The notes under the pieces are model-generated. The model was not told the DNA's origin, did no database searches, and saw only the letters and a program-made list of their open reading frames with translations. From contig NZ_JARJHT010000002.1 in NCBI RefSeq assembly GCF_029269745.1, forward strand, positions 62,001 to 126,000: a stretch of DNA of 64,000 nucleotides. Reading direction: 5' to 3'. Origin of the DNA: Polluticoccus soli. GTDB taxonomy: Bacteria; Bacteroidota; Bacteroidia; Chitinophagales; Chitinophagaceae. The translations under genes were made by a program, and so were the position numbers. Within the stretch, counting starts at the first letter, position 1; every line of letters begins with the position of its first letter. This document shows positions 10,178 through 19,796 of this stretch, in pieces.

Positions 10178-12448
10178 ATGAAAATAAGCAACAGACTCCT
10201 GTCTGCATGCCTGCTGGCGGCTATGACCAGCATGGCGCAGGCCCAGGAAAATGATAGCCGTCAACTTCCTAAACTCTCACCACTTACGCGTGTGTTGCTG
10301 AAGGAGATCGATCAGCATAAGGTTAACCTCGATGGCAAACCTGAAAACTATGTTTATCGAGAACTGCATGGTAAGCCATATCTGGGCGGTTTGGTGAAAG
10401 TGACAGATCCCGGCCGGTTGGGAGATAAGTTTGCCGACATGGGTGTGCTGGTAGGAACTAAGGCTGGTGACATATGGACGGTACAGGTTCCGCTTGAAAA
10501 GGTAAGGCAGTTTACCGAAACGCCGGGCATGTCATATGTCCAACTCGATGAGCCTTTGCGTCCTGCAATGGACCAGGCACGTAAAACCACCCATGTCGAT
10601 TCTGTGCACCAGGGTATCAACCTGCCCTGGCCTATGACCGGTAATGACATCGTAGTGGGCGTTATGGATTTTGGCTTCGACTATGGTCACCCAGCTTTCT
10701 TTGATGCTTCTGGCTCTAATTACCGGGTAAAGAAGGTATGGGAAATGGATGCGACCGGTACTCCACCCGCAGGTTACACCTATGGACATGAGCTGACGAA
10801 TACCGCTGATATCTTGGCGCGTGGTACCGACAATGTAATACAAACACATGGTACCGCTGTTGCTGGTATAGCCGCAGGTTCTGGTTACGGCACAACCAAC
10901 AACAAACTGAAGGGCGTGGCTCCGGACGCAGACCTTGTATTCGTGGGAGTACGCCGCGACTCCATAGGCGGACAATGGAGGCAGAGCAGCTTTTCAGACT
11001 TTGTAGATGGTGTTAGCTATATATTCAGCTATGCCAATGCAGTGAAACTCCCCGCTGTTACCAACATCAGCTGGGGATCACAGTCGGGTCCGCATGATGG
11101 CACTTCGTTGTTCAACCAGGCTTGTGATAATTTATCCGGCCAGGGTAAGATCATTATCATGAGTGCCGGTAACGATGGGCAGGAGAATATCCACCTCTCG
11201 AAAACGTTTACGACCACAGATACGCTGATCAATAGTTTTGTCACGTTTAGTTCCGACACATTGCAGCGTACCTGGGTAGATATTTGGGGCGATACCTCAA
11301 AGACTTTTTGCGCCAATGTTACATTGTATAAGAATGGCGTAGCGGGCAACAGCACGGGATATATCTGCATCGACAACAACCTGCATAGCCTATACGTTAT
11401 CGCCAATAATGGACTGGATACTTGTTTTGTTGACTTTATCACTTCATCGTCAGAGTTCAATAATAAGCCACGAATGACGCTGGATATTTACAACAAGTCC
11501 GCCGATAGCATCCATGTTTCGATAAAGGGGAATGACGGTTCGATAGATGCTTGGAACGAGTATTATTACTTCGGTTATAAATATGGTTATAGCAGTATTT
11601 TCGAAAGTCTCGGTGTGCCGGGCAATGTGGATGGTAATACGATATCCACTGTAAGTGATATGGGGAGCGCTAAATCGGTATTGCTCGTGGGGGCATACGC
11701 TTCCAAGATAGGTTGGACCGATATCAATAGCCAAACGTGGTCGTATCAAGGCTACGTCAACACCGGCAATATTGTTCCCTTCTCCAGCCGCGGCCCAATG
11801 GCCGATGGTCGTATCAGCCCAGATATTACTGCTCCGGGTCTGACACTTGCTACAGCTACCAGTTCTTTCGATACGCGCTACACGCCAACCGGGCTTAATA
11901 AGCAACAAGTTGTTTCGGGTGTCAATTTTGGAAGCAAGACATATTATTATGCTGAATTTACCGGCACATCAGCATCGTCTCCCATGGCTGCCGGCATTGT
12001 CGCGCTGATGCTGGAAGCAAATCCAAAGCTCACTCCACAGCAAGTGCATGACATGACTGCACAGACTGCTATCAAAGACAATTTTACAGGTGCATTACCT
12101 GCAGCGGGTAGCAACACATGGGGCAAAGGAAAGATAAATGCCTATCGCGCCGTGAAGGCGGCTAACCAGGCAAATAGCGTATATGAGGTTAAAGGTAAAA
12201 AGCCCGATTGTGCCTTGTTCCCCAATCCTAATAATGGAATGTTTTGGCTACAATACACTGCTGCGCGCGCAGAAAAAGTGCAGGTAGTTGTATGCGATAT
12301 TGCAGGGCGTAAGCTATATTCAGAAGACTGGCAAGTTAATGTTGGAGACAATGCACACCAGATCGCGATTTCATTAGCAAAAGGTGTGTATATGGTGCAG
12401 ATCATGAATGCTGAAGGCTCGATCAGTATCAAAACACAAGTGCATTAG
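10178..12448 (+). CDS. Subtilisin-like S8 serine protease with T9SS type A sorting domain
   Basis: A 756-residue secreted protease. The signal peptide ends near AMTSMAQAQ. The S8 catalytic residues are Asp164 (VMDFGFDYGHP), His224 (THGTAVAGIA), oxyanion Asn332 (SAGNDG) and Ser598 (GTSASSPMAAGI). Between Asn332 and Ser598 lies an insert of about 200 residues that is probably a beta-rich lobe. The last 80 residues are a type A C-terminal sorting domain for type IX secretion (CALFPNPNNGMFWLQY, then KGVYMVQIMN and a KTQVH end), so the protein is predicted to be carried by T9SS to the surface or medium. No T9SS core gene is present in the window. Confidence 0.95.
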   Translation: MKISNRLLSACLLAAMTSMAQAQENDSRQLPKLSPLTRVLLKEIDQHKVNLDGKPENYVYRELHGKPYLGGLVKVTDPGRLGDKFADMGVLVGTKAGDIWTVQVPLEKVRQFTETPGMSYVQLDEPLRPAMDQARKTTHVDSVHQGINLPWPMTGNDIVVGVMDFGFDYGHPAFFDASGSNYRVKKVWEMDATGTPPAGYTYGHELTNTADILARGTDNVIQTHGTAVAGIAAGSGYGTTNNKLKGVAPDADLVFVGVRRDSIGGQWRQSSFSDFVDGVSYIFSYANAVKLPAVTNISWGSQSGPHDGTSLFNQACDNLSGQGKIIIMSAGNDGQENIHLSKTFTTTDTLINSFVTFSSDTLQRTWVDIWGDTSKTFCANVTLYKNGVAGNSTGYICIDNNLHSLYVIANNGLDTCFVDFITSSSEFNNKPRMTLDIYNKSADSIHVSIKGNDGSIDAWNEYYYFGYKYGYSSIFESLGVPGNVDGNTISTVSDMGSAKSVLLVGAYASKIGWTDINSQTWSYQGYVNTGNIVPFSSRGPMADGRISPDITAPGLTLATATSSFDTRYTPTGLNKQQVVSGVNFGSKTYYYAEFTGTSASSPMAAGIVALMLEANPKLTPQQVHDMTAQTAIKDNFTGALPAAGSNTWGKGKINAYRAVKAANQANSVYEVKGKKPDCALFPNPNNGMFWLQYTAARAEKVQVVVCDIAGRKLYSEDWQVNVGDNAHQIAISLAKGVYMVQIMNAEGSISIKTQVH

Positions 12449-12476
12449 CAGCGTTACTCTAATATGATTAGTAAAA

Positions 12477-12508
12477 ACAGGGCAGTTTTTAGCTGCCCTG
12501 TTCGTTTA
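12477..12508 (+). terminator. Terminator after the subtilase gene
   Basis: Stem ACAGGGCAG/CTGCCCTGT with loop TTTTTAG. The trailing T tract is broken (TTCGTTTA), so termination may be partial. Confidence 0.7.
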
Positions 12509-12527
12509 TATTACAGACTTGCGTTTT

Positions 12528-12671
12528 CTAGGGGGGTAAGTATTCGGCGATTTCTATCAAATTGCCAACCGGATCTTTTGTGGCAATGTCCCTAATAAAT
12601 CCGGGGCTTCGAAAACGCTTCGTGTGTATCTCAACAGGTTGAATTGTTAGGGCATACCGGGTGATTTAATA
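12528..12671 (-). pseudogene. C-terminal remnant of a VOC/glyoxalase-family protein
   Basis: The minus strand reads about 46 codons ending RDIATKDPVGNLIEIAEYLPP and a stop. This is the typical end of a glyoxalase/bleomycin-resistance (VOC) domain, where the E of LIEI is a metal ligand. An in-frame TAA lies just upstream, there is no start codon, and the first two thirds of the gene are missing. It is probably a deletion scar. It lies in the 352-bp gap between the subtilase and the next membrane protein; the rest of that gap shows nothing else I can support. Confidence 0.7.
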
Positions 12672-12800
12672 ACAGCTTTAATGGTTTATTAAGTTTGCCG
12701 TCAAATATATACGCGTCTCGATTTTTATGGCAATTCTGTGACACATGTGCATGAAACTTTAATGCGTTTTGGATGTTAACTTTATAGGAAACCGTGGGGC

Positions 12801-13508
12801 ATGGGCTTTATCCATTATATACCGATCGCGACAGCGCTGTTTGCAGCTTTCTTTTTTGTTGAGATCTTTCAGCATTGGCGCAAAAGCAGTTATGCCCTAC
12901 ACCTTGGCTGGTGGACGCTGGGAATTTTCTTTTACGGCCTTGGCCCAATAACAGAGAGTATCAATACCATCTTCGGTTATAGTCCGGTCAATTTCAAAGC
13001 ATGGTATATTTTCGGGGCATTTCTGGGGGCGGCACCCCTGGCCCAGGGTACGGTGTACCTCATGCTTAAGAGAAGAGCAGCAGATATGCTGTCCATCATT
13101 CTTATTCTCGTCATCACCGTTGGCGCGGTAGCGGTCATACTTTCTCCGCTAAAGCCAGTGACCGAACAATACATCAAGCTAAGCGGTAAGCTATTTGAGT
13201 GGCATTTCATCAGGCTAATGACCCCGTTCATTAACCTATATGCTTTTATTTTCCTGGTGGGCGGTGCTATTTACTCGGCAATGCAGTATTCAAAAGACTA
13301 CATAGACAGATCGCGTTTCTGGGGAAATATACTTATCGCCACAGGGGCGCTCATACCCGGCATAGGTGGTATTGCTGCCAAATTTGGCTTTATCGAGCCG
13401 CTGTATATTTCAGGCCTTGCCGGCATCTGCTGCATTCACGCCGGTTACCAGGTTATAAAAGCAGGCGCGGAACAATCCATCTATCCGGCCCAGGCTCATC
13501 ATGAGTAG
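12801..13508 (+). CDS. Polytopic membrane protein of unknown function
   Basis: A 235-residue protein with about seven hydrophobic helices evenly spaced through its length (for example ALFAAFFFVEIF, LGIFFYGLGP, MLSIILILVITVGAVAVIL, FINLYAFIFLVGGAIYSA, ILIATGALIPGIGGIAA). I recognise no family motif. Conserved-looking polar points within helices (ITESINTIFG, KAWYIFGAF) suggest a sensor or transport role, but that is a guess. Start is ATG at 12801; an overlapping frame from 12769 has no such pattern. It stands alone. Confidence 0.75.
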   Translation: MGFIHYIPIATALFAAFFFVEIFQHWRKSSYALHLGWWTLGIFFYGLGPITESINTIFGYSPVNFKAWYIFGAFLGAAPLAQGTVYLMLKRRAADMLSIILILVITVGAVAVILSPLKPVTEQYIKLSGKLFEWHFIRLMTPFINLYAFIFLVGGAIYSAMQYSKDYIDRSRFWGNILIATGALIPGIGGIAAKFGFIEPLYISGLAGICCIHAGYQVIKAGAEQSIYPAQAHHE

Positions 13509-13531
13509 AGCTTTTTTTGAATAAATTGTTG

Positions 13532-13539
13532 TATATTTG
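13532..13539 (+). promoter_or_regulatory. Candidate Bacteroidota -7 box (TATATTTG)
   Basis: Exact match to TAnnTTTG. No good -33 TTTG lies at 19-21 nt spacing (the nearest is 12 nt away), so promoter activity is not assured. The same octamer occurs in the same place in the two related elements. Confidence 0.4.
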
Positions 13540-13574
13540 TATTGAAAGGAGCGCGAAGTTTTCGTGGTCGAAAA

Positions 13575-13799
13575 ATGGAAAACTCGCTAAAAAATACACA
13601 AATGTACACAACCCGGTTGGGGGCTAAATCTGCCGATCGCGACTCAGGGACACTTCAAAACATCATTTATCTTTCTATTCGGCCCCGGATGGTCGATTTC
13701 GAACATTGTTGTTGTTGCAAGAACGACAACAAAAAACAACAAACCTGCGGCACAGGTTGCACACGGACTTTGGTGTTGGAAGAATTGGTTGTTGTTTAA
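13575..13799 (+). CDS. Possible 74-aa Cys-rich small protein in the short-ORF element
   Basis: An ORF beginning MENSLKNTQMYTTRLGAKS and ending in a cysteine-rich stretch, EHCCCCKNDNKKQQTCGTGC. No known family is recognised. The segment TRLGAK aligns with a frame of the related element at 46.4 kb (QLGAKL) and weakly with one at 20.7 kb (KLRLE). The Cys cluster and short length recall a peptide precursor, but no modifying enzyme is nearby and the Cys codons sit in a GTTGTTGTTG/CAACAA repeat, so it could be chance. Low confidence that it is translated. Confidence 0.25.
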   Translation: MENSLKNTQMYTTRLGAKSADRDSGTLQNIIYLSIRPRMVDFEHCCCCKNDNKKQQTCGTGCTRTLVLEELVVV

Positions 13800-13945
13800 A
13801 AAACGACAACAAGCTGTAACACATTGTGGCTGTATTGCAGTGCTGGCGCGCCTTTTGGTACTGACAAGGCTAATCGCCCAAATCGCATTATCTTGCAGCC
13901 TGTTTTAAGGGGTTACCCTTTATATTTTACATTTTGAACTAATAT

Positions 13946-15715
13946 ATGTATCGTACTCATACCTGTGGAGAATTACGCATGCAGCAAGTAGGCAGCGAAG
14001 TAAAGCTGGCCGGCTGGGTGCAAACCGTCCGTAAATTTGGCAGCATCACCTTCGTCGATCTGCGCGACCGTTACGGCATTACACAGCTGTTTTTCAACGA
14101 ATCGCTTAACACCCGGCTTGACCAAACCCCGCTGGGTCGCGAGTATGTGATACAGGTAACAGGCAAAGTGATAGAGCGCAGCAACAAGAACCCTAAGCTG
14201 CCCACAGGCGATATTGAAATAGAAGTGGCTGATTTCGCCATAATGAACACTGCTGCTGTTCCTCCTTTCACGATAGAAGAGGAGACAGATGGAGGTGACG
14301 AGCTGCGCATGAAATACCGCTATCTCGACCTGCGTCGCCCGACATTGCGCCGTAATATGGAACTGCGCTATAAAGTAAACAGGGCGGTACGTAACTACCT
14401 GGATGGACAAGGATTCCTGGATATCGAAACTCCTTTCCTGATCAAATCTACACCCGAAGGTGCGCGCGACTTCGTTGTGCCTTCGCGCATGAATGAAGGT
14501 CAGTTCTATGCCCTGCCACAAAGCCCGCAAACCTTTAAGCAACTGCTGATGGTAAGCGGCTACGATAGGTATTTCCAGGTAGTAAAATGTTTCCGCGACG
14601 AGGATCTGCGTGCAGACCGTCAACCGGAATTTACACAGATAGACTGCGAAATGAGCTTCGTAGAGCAGGAAGACATCCTGCAGATGTTCGAAGGCTTATT
14701 CAAGCATGTATTTGAAGACGTAAAAGGCGTGAAGATCAGCGAGGCCTTCCCACGCATGACCTGGGACGATGCCATGTGGAACTATGGTAACGATAAGCCG
14801 GACATCCGCTTCGAAATGAAGATACAAAACGCCAAGGCTGATGGTAAAGTGTATGCCGAGGTGTTAAATACCATCGACTTCAAAGTATTCAACGAGGCGG
14901 AATCAATACTAGCCATTACAGTTCCGGGGGCATCAGAATATACCCGTAAGCAGCTCGACGAGTTGACTGAATGGATAAAGCGTCCTCAAATAGGCATGAG
15001 CGGCCTGGTATATGTTAAATGCAATGCAGATGGTACTCGCAAAAGCAGTATCGATAAGTTCCTCAACGAAGAGCAGTTGAAAGCTTTTGGCTCCTTCTGT
15101 GCTGCTAACGACGGTGACCTGATACTTGTACTGGCAGGTAAAGAAACCCGCACCCGTAAAGCCATGAGCGAGCTCAGGCTGGAAATGGGTCAACGCCTTG
15201 GCTTTCGCAACCCTGACGAATACAAGCCACTTTGGGTGATCGACTTTCCGTTGTTTGAGTACGACGAGGAAGAAAATACCTGGGCTGCACGTCACCATCC
15301 GTTCACTTCGCCAAAACCAGAGCAGCTCTCATTGTTGGGTAACCCTGACAAATACGGCGAGATCAAAGCCAACGCCTACGATATCGTGCTAAACGGTACC
15401 GAGATTGGCGGTGGTTCTATACGTATCTTCCAGCGCGAGCTGCAGGAGCAAATGTTTGCAGCGCTGGGCCTGGACAAGGAAGAAGCCAATGAGAAGTTCG
15501 GCTTTCTGCTTGGAGCCTTCGAATATGGCGCGCCGCCCCATGGTGGTATTGCCTTCGGTTTCGACAGGCTTTGTGCCCTGCTAGGTGGCCAGGAAAGCAT
15601 CCGGGATTTCATAGCCTTCCCGAAGAACAATGCGGGTAGGGACGTGATGCTGGACGCACCATCGGCACTGGACGACAAGCAGCTTACCGAGTTAAAGCTG
15701 AAATTGGACAATTAA
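13946..15715 (+). CDS. aspS: Aspartate--tRNA ligase
   Basis: 589 residues, the usual size for the bacterial type. An N-terminal OB-fold anticodon-binding domain ([20 protein letters not shown]) precedes the class II catalytic core with motif 2 [18 protein letters not shown] (from about residue 216), an inserted GAD domain in the middle (about 290-420) and motif 3 [15 protein letters not shown] (from about 534). It charges tRNA-Asp. Start is ATG at 13946, fixed by the conserved [11 protein letters not shown] end. It is preceded by the short-ORF element, which may form its 5' leader. Confidence 0.97.
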   Translation: MYRTHTCGELRMQQVGSEVKLAGWVQTVRKFGSITFVDLRDRYGITQLFFNESLNTRLDQTPLGREYVIQVTGKVIERSNKNPKLPTGDIEIEVADFAIMNTAAVPPFTIEEETDGGDELRMKYRYLDLRRPTLRRNMELRYKVNRAVRNYLDGQGFLDIETPFLIKSTPEGARDFVVPSRMNEGQFYALPQSPQTFKQLLMVSGYDRYFQVVKCFRDEDLRADRQPEFTQIDCEMSFVEQEDILQMFEGLFKHVFEDVKGVKISEAFPRMTWDDAMWNYGNDKPDIRFEMKIQNAKADGKVYAEVLNTIDFKVFNEAESILAITVPGASEYTRKQLDELTEWIKRPQIGMSGLVYVKCNADGTRKSSIDKFLNEEQLKAFGSFCAANDGDLILVLAGKETRTRKAMSELRLEMGQRLGFRNPDEYKPLWVIDFPLFEYDEEENTWAARHHPFTSPKPEQLSLLGNPDKYGEIKANAYDIVLNGTEIGGGSIRIFQRELQEQMFAALGLDKEEANEKFGFLLGAFEYGAPPHGGIAFGFDRLCALLGGQESIRDFIAFPKNNAGRDVMLDAPSALDDKQLTELKLKLDN

Positions 15716-15752
15716 CATGAAAAACGATATGTGATAAAGCTTGCACAGGTTA

Positions 15753-15783
15753 TTTTGAAATATTAACTTGTGTGTTATCTTTA
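15753..15783 (+). promoter_or_regulatory. Candidate promoter of the lipoprotein gene
   Basis: TTTTG at 15753-15757, an 18-nt spacer, then TATCTTTA at 15776-15783. This is close to the Bacteroidota -33/-7 pattern (TTTG, TAnnTTTG), 20 nt before the chosen start. Confidence 0.4.
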
Positions 15784-15802
15784 TTGTTTAGTAATCAAGG
15801 TT

Positions 15803-16348
15803 ATGAAGAAACTAGTTATAGCAGCCTTATTAGCTACAGGAAGCCTGGCTTTATTTTCGTGCAACAATGGCGCGTATGATGCAGATCCCAATGTCAACGG
15901 AAGTCCGCTCAATCCGCTGAATCCCTCAGAAAGCGGCGTTTCGGTTTATCTGGGTACTATGAAGGCTAACATCAATGGTACGCCTACATTGTTTGCCCCG
16001 GCCTATTATGTTGAAGATGAGTTTGGTAAAGGCGTGGTAGGTTACCGTGTTGATGATAAGCAGTTTCAGCATACGATCCGTTTTACCATCTACGATTTTA
16101 AGAACACCAAAGAGTTCAGCTATAGTGTAATGTACACTTACCTGGATACAAGCAAACATAGCCTTGACAGCTTCTTTACTTATGGTCCGCACTCTTCTAC
16201 TGGCGCGTTCACATTAACAATGAATGGCAATGAAGAAGGTAACCTGCGCGGTAACTTCTCTGGTAATCTGGCCAAGCTGAAACCAACAGAAAATCTGCAG
16301 GACGTTATTAAGATCACCAATGGTGAGTACTACGTACCTAAGAAATAA
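15803..16348 (+). CDS. Putative lipoprotein, unknown function
   Basis: 181 residues from ATG 15803, chosen because it gives a compact signal peptide MKKLVIAALLATGSLALFSC with a lipobox cysteine; an in-frame start 33 nt upstream would add an odd hydrophobic tail. The mature part (after CNNGAYDADP) is polar and beta-rich, with no family motif I know. It is probably anchored to a membrane on the periplasmic or outer face. It is a single gene followed by a strong terminator. Confidence 0.8.
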   Translation: MKKLVIAALLATGSLALFSCNNGAYDADPNVNGSPLNPLNPSESGVSVYLGTMKANINGTPTLFAPAYYVEDEFGKGVVGYRVDDKQFQHTIRFTIYDFKNTKEFSYSVMYTYLDTSKHSLDSFFTYGPHSSTGAFTLTMNGNEEGNLRGNFSGNLAKLKPTENLQDVIKITNGEYYVPKK

Positions 16349-16373
16349 TTAGGATAAGTTCCTAAATAAAAAG

Positions 16374-16396
16374 TCCGGCCAGGTGCCGGATTTTTT
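16374..16396 (+). terminator. Terminator between convergent genes
   Basis: Stem TCCGGC/GCCGGA, 5-nt loop, then six T residues. It serves the lipoprotein gene. Confidence 0.85.
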
Positions 16397-16403
16397 ATTT
16401 AGG

Positions 16404-17846
16404 TCAATATGTGTAATAATTCCGGCGATCCTTATGGAGCTTGAACATGAGTCCCATAAAGGCATCGGCATTTTTTAGGTTCTTGCTAAGCAGGGTGGAG
16501 AATAGCGAGTTGGTGCCAATATAAAAGGGGCCTGATTGTATAATAGCTCCCAGCACTACGGTTTGATAGCCTACAAATGTAAAAGGTATACTCACTTTAA
16601 ATCTTCGCTGCCCGAAGGTGGGGGTGATGTTGAAGTAGTTGGTATAAGCAGCCCTGTATATATCGCGCGTATTGCCTCGCATGTTCAAAAGAATGTTGAC
16701 GGCAATGTTCATTGCAGGAGTAACATTGTAATCTGCATTAAGCCGGAAAGCAGTAGGCAGGCCCACGCGAAACTTTTCTGGGTCATCTGTCTTAACTAAT
16801 AGCGAATCACGCACTAGCCTTGCAACGTAATCAGCAGAAGTTTCACCTTCTCTTACATCAAAGCCCTTGATCGCCTCAAGGTTTCCATATAGTGTATAGC
16901 TACCGCTGCCAGTGTCCGCAAAATAGGTGATGGCACCAATATCAGTAATAGAGGCGGCTATGCTGTATGTATAAGGCGATTCTTCGTTAGGGTTGGCGTT
17001 TTCGTGGTATTCATATTGGAGACCGATATCCAGGCCTAGACTTCCACGTCCGGCTCTTTGTGTAAGGCCTGCAGGGTCGATCTTGGCTGTTGGGCCATTA
17101 ATAGGGTTGAGATTGTAAGTGAACAAAGCTGTAATATCACCTGCCAGGGAGGCCAGGGAATCTTCATTGGCTTGAACATAGCGGGTGCCTGTTGTGTAAA
17201 CGCTACCGGCACAGAAGCCCATGAGATACTTCACGGTAATGCCCCCACGCCATTTGTTTGTATAGTCATTTATTAACTCCCTGCCATATGAGAAGCCAAC
17301 TTCGGCAAAGGCGTGCGTGGAAAAGCCGGTGTTCTTGAAGTCGAGCGGTACATAGTAGTACTCGGGCAGCATTTCACCCATCAATTCGAACTCCAGCTTA
17401 CCGATATTCCCTGCACGGGCTATTTCCCGGAACCTTGTGTATATGCCTACATTGTGAATACCCTTGATATTGAACGAAGCTGCAGGACCTAAAAGATCGA
17501 CGTTTCCCCAGGCGTACTTCTTATTGTTCCGCATGTCTTTGTAGATATCCTTATTCTCTGTGGCCGCAGAACCATTGCCCAGGCCACCGGAAGTAAGGTA
17601 TTTCCTTGTGATGCTATACGCGTTGGTGCCGGCCATAGCACTCAGTCCAAACAACTGCACCTCAGTGCCTGTTGACGCGCCATTGACCCATGCGGGGTTG
17701 TAAGGTACCTGCTGTATAGAGGCATATTCCCTCGCGGCCAGCCCTACAAATTGCTGTGCGATTGCCAGGTAGGGTACTAGTATTGCACAGAGTCCGATAG
17801 TGATTGATCTAAGAAGCATGATCCCTTTGTTGATGGCTAACTTCAT
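16404..17846 (-). CDS. DUF5723-like outer-membrane beta-barrel protein
   Basis: 480 residues from ATG 17846 (MKLAINKGIMLLRS), with a signal peptide ending at YLAIAQQ. An upstream in-frame start at 17900 would give a long n-region and is less likely. After the signal come REYASIQQVPYNPAWVNG, a motif near the N-terminus of this barrel family, and alternating beta strands to the end (GLMFKLHKDRRNYYTY). Such proteins are common in Bacteroidota beside gliding or type IX secretion genes, but their role is not settled. Family assignment is from memory of the N-terminal pattern. Confidence 0.7.
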   Translation of the reverse strand: MKLAINKGIMLLRSITIGLCAILVPYLAIAQQFVGLAAREYASIQQVPYNPAWVNGASTGTEVQLFGLSAMAGTNAYSITRKYLTSGGLGNGSAATENKDIYKDMRNNKKYAWGNVDLLGPAASFNIKGIHNVGIYTRFREIARAGNIGKLEFELMGEMLPEYYYVPLDFKNTGFSTHAFAEVGFSYGRELINDYTNKWRGGITVKYLMGFCAGSVYTTGTRYVQANEDSLASLAGDITALFTYNLNPINGPTAKIDPAGLTQRAGRGSLGLDIGLQYEYHENANPNEESPYTYSIAASITDIGAITYFADTGSGSYTLYGNLEAIKGFDVREGETSADYVARLVRDSLLVKTDDPEKFRVGLPTAFRLNADYNVTPAMNIAVNILLNMRGNTRDIYRAAYTNYFNITPTFGQRRFKVSIPFTFVGYQTVVLGAIIQSGPFYIGTNSLFSTLLSKNLKNADAFMGLMFKLHKDRRNYYTY

Positions 17847-17939
17847 CAATGGCAAGTTACTATGAATAACGCTTGCCGCCGGGCTTGCAGTATAATGCAA
17901 TTGTAAAATTATCAGGTGAGGTATAACTGCAGGTTAAAG

Positions 17940-17971
17940 AAAAAGGGTCCCGAAGTTTCGGGACCCTTTTT
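17940..17971 (-). terminator. Strong terminator after rplL
   Basis: Near-perfect hairpin AAAAAGGGTCCCGAA/TTTCGGGACCCTTTTT. It closes the ribosomal-protein operon right after rplL, and rpoB does not follow. Confidence 0.9.
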
Positions 17972-17993
17972 AATTGATATTAAGAGGCTATAA

Positions 17994-18368
17994 TTAAGCG
18001 ATCTCAACTTCAGCACCAGCTTCAGTCAGCTTAGCTTTCAGATCTTCAGCTTCAGCTTTGCTTACGCCTTCTTTAACGTTCTTAGGAGCGCCGTCTACCA
18101 GTTCTTTAGCTTCTTTCAGACCAAGACCAGTCAGTTCTTTTACAACTTTTACAACGTTCAGTTTAGAAGCGCCTGCGCTCTTCAGAACTACGTTGAAAGC
18201 AGTTTTTTCTTCAGCAGCAGCTGCGCCACCACCGTCGCCTGCGCTCATTACTACTGCAGCAGCAGCTGGTTCGATACCGTAATCTGCTTTTAATACGTCA
18301 GCCAGTTCTTGTACTTCTTTAACTGTAAGACCAACGAGTGTTTCGGCTAATGCTTTTACGTCTGCCAT
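17994..18368 (-). CDS. rplL: 50S ribosomal protein L7/L12
   Basis: 124 residues. The N-terminal dimerisation domain ([20 protein letters not shown]) leads to a short Ala/Gly hinge ([15 protein letters not shown]) and the C-terminal factor-binding domain ([21 protein letters not shown]). It forms the ribosome stalk that recruits translation GTPases. It is the last gene of the rplK-A-J-L set, 66 bp after rplJ. Confidence 0.98.
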   Translation of the reverse strand: MADVKALAETLVGLTVKEVQELADVLKADYGIEPAAAAVVMSAGDGGGAAAAEEKTAFNVVLKSAGASKLNVVKVVKELTGLGLKEAKELVDGAPKNVKEGVSKAEAEDLKAKLTEAGAEVEIA

Positions 18369-18434
18369 TTTTATGAATTTTTTGTTGTTTTTAAAATGTT
18401 TGTTTGTTATAGTACGACTTGGAAGCCAATTTTA

Positions 18435-19025
18435 TTATTCAGCAGCAGGTGTTTCTGATGCTGATGCGTCTGCTGCAGGTGCTTCAGGAGCTGATGCCTC
18501 AGCGGCAGGAGCTTCAGGAGCAGCAGCTTCGCTGCCTTTTTCTGCATTATGCAGCAGCGCTGCGATAACGCGTTTTGCAGGAGACTGGAGTAAGCCGATA
18601 ACTTCGCCGATAAGCTCGTTCTTCGTCTTGATCTTTGTCAGGGTAGCCAGTTGTGCATCGCCGATGTAGATATCACCGTTGATGAAAGCGGCTTTCAATA
18701 CAGGCCTTTCGCCTTTTGCAGCTTTGCGGAAAGAGCTGATGATAACAGCTGGGTCTTTTGGATTTTCGCTGAACATCAGGGCAGTTACGTTATTCAGAGC
18801 TTCGTAGATGCCGCTGTATTTTTCAGAGTCCAGGCTTTCCAGCGCTTTTTTGATCAGCGTGTTCTTAGCCACCTTCATTTCCACTTGCTTATCAAAGCAG
18901 TGGCGGCGAAGGTTGGTCACTTGTGCTACCGTCAATGATTCGGTATCAGTGATATAAAAGTTGTTGTACTGGCTGAATTTCTCTTTCAGTACTTCTATTA
19001 CTTCATTTTTTTGAGCAGGTGTCAT
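18435..19025 (-). CDS. rplJ: 50S ribosomal protein L10 with Ala/Pro-rich C-terminal tail
   Basis: L10 anchors the L7/L12 stalk to the ribosome. The core (about residues 1-165) is normal, with MTPAQKNEVIEVLKEKF and VAKNTLIKKAL. After it comes a low-complexity tail of about 30 residues built from EAPAAEAS-type units, which most L10 proteins (about 165-175 aa) lack. The L12-binding helix LIGEVIGLLQSPAKRVIAAL lies just before the tail. Start is ATG at 19025. Confidence 0.96.
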   Translation of the reverse strand: MTPAQKNEVIEVLKEKFSQYNNFYITDTESLTVAQVTNLRRHCFDKQVEMKVAKNTLIKKALESLDSEKYSGIYEALNNVTALMFSENPKDPAVIISSFRKAAKGERPVLKAAFINGDIYIGDAQLATLTKIKTKNELIGEVIGLLQSPAKRVIAALLHNAEKGSEAAAPEAPAAEASAPEAPAADASASETPAAE

Positions 19026-19074
19026 TTGCTTGTTTTTTTAATTGGATTAAGAAAACCTCCGTTCCACTTCGCGA

Positions 19075-19764
19075 TTAAGCAACGGTTTTCGTATCGATGA
19101 TTAAACCGGGGCTCATTGTAGATGCCATGCTGATGCCTTTCAGATAAACTCCTTTGGCAGTTGATGGCTTCATACGTACCAGTGTGTTGATGAGCTCCTG
19201 AGCGTTCTCAGCGATTTTCTTAGGCTCAAATGATACGCGGCCCACAGAAGCGTGGATGATACCGGCTTTGTCTATTTTAAATGCGATCTTACCACCTTTT
19301 ACATCGGTAACTGCTGTTGCTACGTCGTTAGTAACAGTACCAGTTTTAGGGTTTGGCATCAGGTTACGAGGACCCAGTACTTTACCCAGACGACCGATCT
19401 TAGGCATTACAGAAGGAGTAGCAACAATAACGTCTACATCAGTCCAGCCACCTTCGATCTTAGATACGAATTCATCCAGACCTACGAAGTCAGCACCTGC
19501 TGCTTTTGCTTCAGCTTCTTTATCAGGTGTACACAGTACCAGTACGCGTTTAGTTTTACCTGTGCCGTGTGGCAGGGTAACTGTACCGCGGATAGCCTGG
19601 TCTGCTTTCTTAGGATCTACCCCAAGACGTATGTGCATATCTACTGAGCTGTCGAACTTCGTGCAGTTGATATCTTTTACCATTGCAGAAGCTTCAGCCA
19701 GTGTATATTGTTTGTTTTTATCTAGTTTGGCTTCTACAGCCTTTCTTTTTTTAGCGATTGCCAT
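19075..19764 (-). CDS. rplA: 50S ribosomal protein L1
   Basis: 229 residues, normal length. Visible are the N-terminal basic part ([16 protein letters not shown]), the RNA-binding core ([35 protein letters not shown]) and the signature [14 protein letters not shown]1 binds 23S rRNA at the E-site stalk and in many bacteria also represses its own operon by binding the leader mRNA. It lies 32 bp downstream of rplK. Confidence 0.98.
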   Translation of the reverse strand: MAIAKKRKAVEAKLDKNKQYTLAEASAMVKDINCTKFDSSVDMHIRLGVDPKKADQAIRGTVTLPHGTGKTKRVLVLCTPDKEAEAKAAGADFVGLDEFVSKIEGGWTDVDVIVATPSVMPKIGRLGKVLGPRNLMPNPKTGTVTNDVATAVTDVKGGKIAFKIDKAGIIHASVGRVSFEPKKIAENAQELINTLVRMKPSTAKGVYLKGISMASTMSPGLIIDTKTVA

Positions 19765-19796
19765 CGTTACAAGAATTAATAAGGTGAACCAATGGA

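Larger units (their letters stand above)
13522..13830 (+). repeat. Short-ORF intergenic element, copy C (upstream of aspS)
   Basis: This takes up most of the 437-bp gap before aspS. In order it holds an AT-rich stretch with TATATTTG, a short ORF with an RLGAK motif, and a tail rich in CGACAACAA/CAACAA and its complement GTTGTTG (about 13706-13740 and 13788-13812), able to fold into hairpins. The same order of parts occurs on the minus strand at 20.4-20.9 and 46.05-46.57 kb. Boundaries are approximate. Confidence 0.5.
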
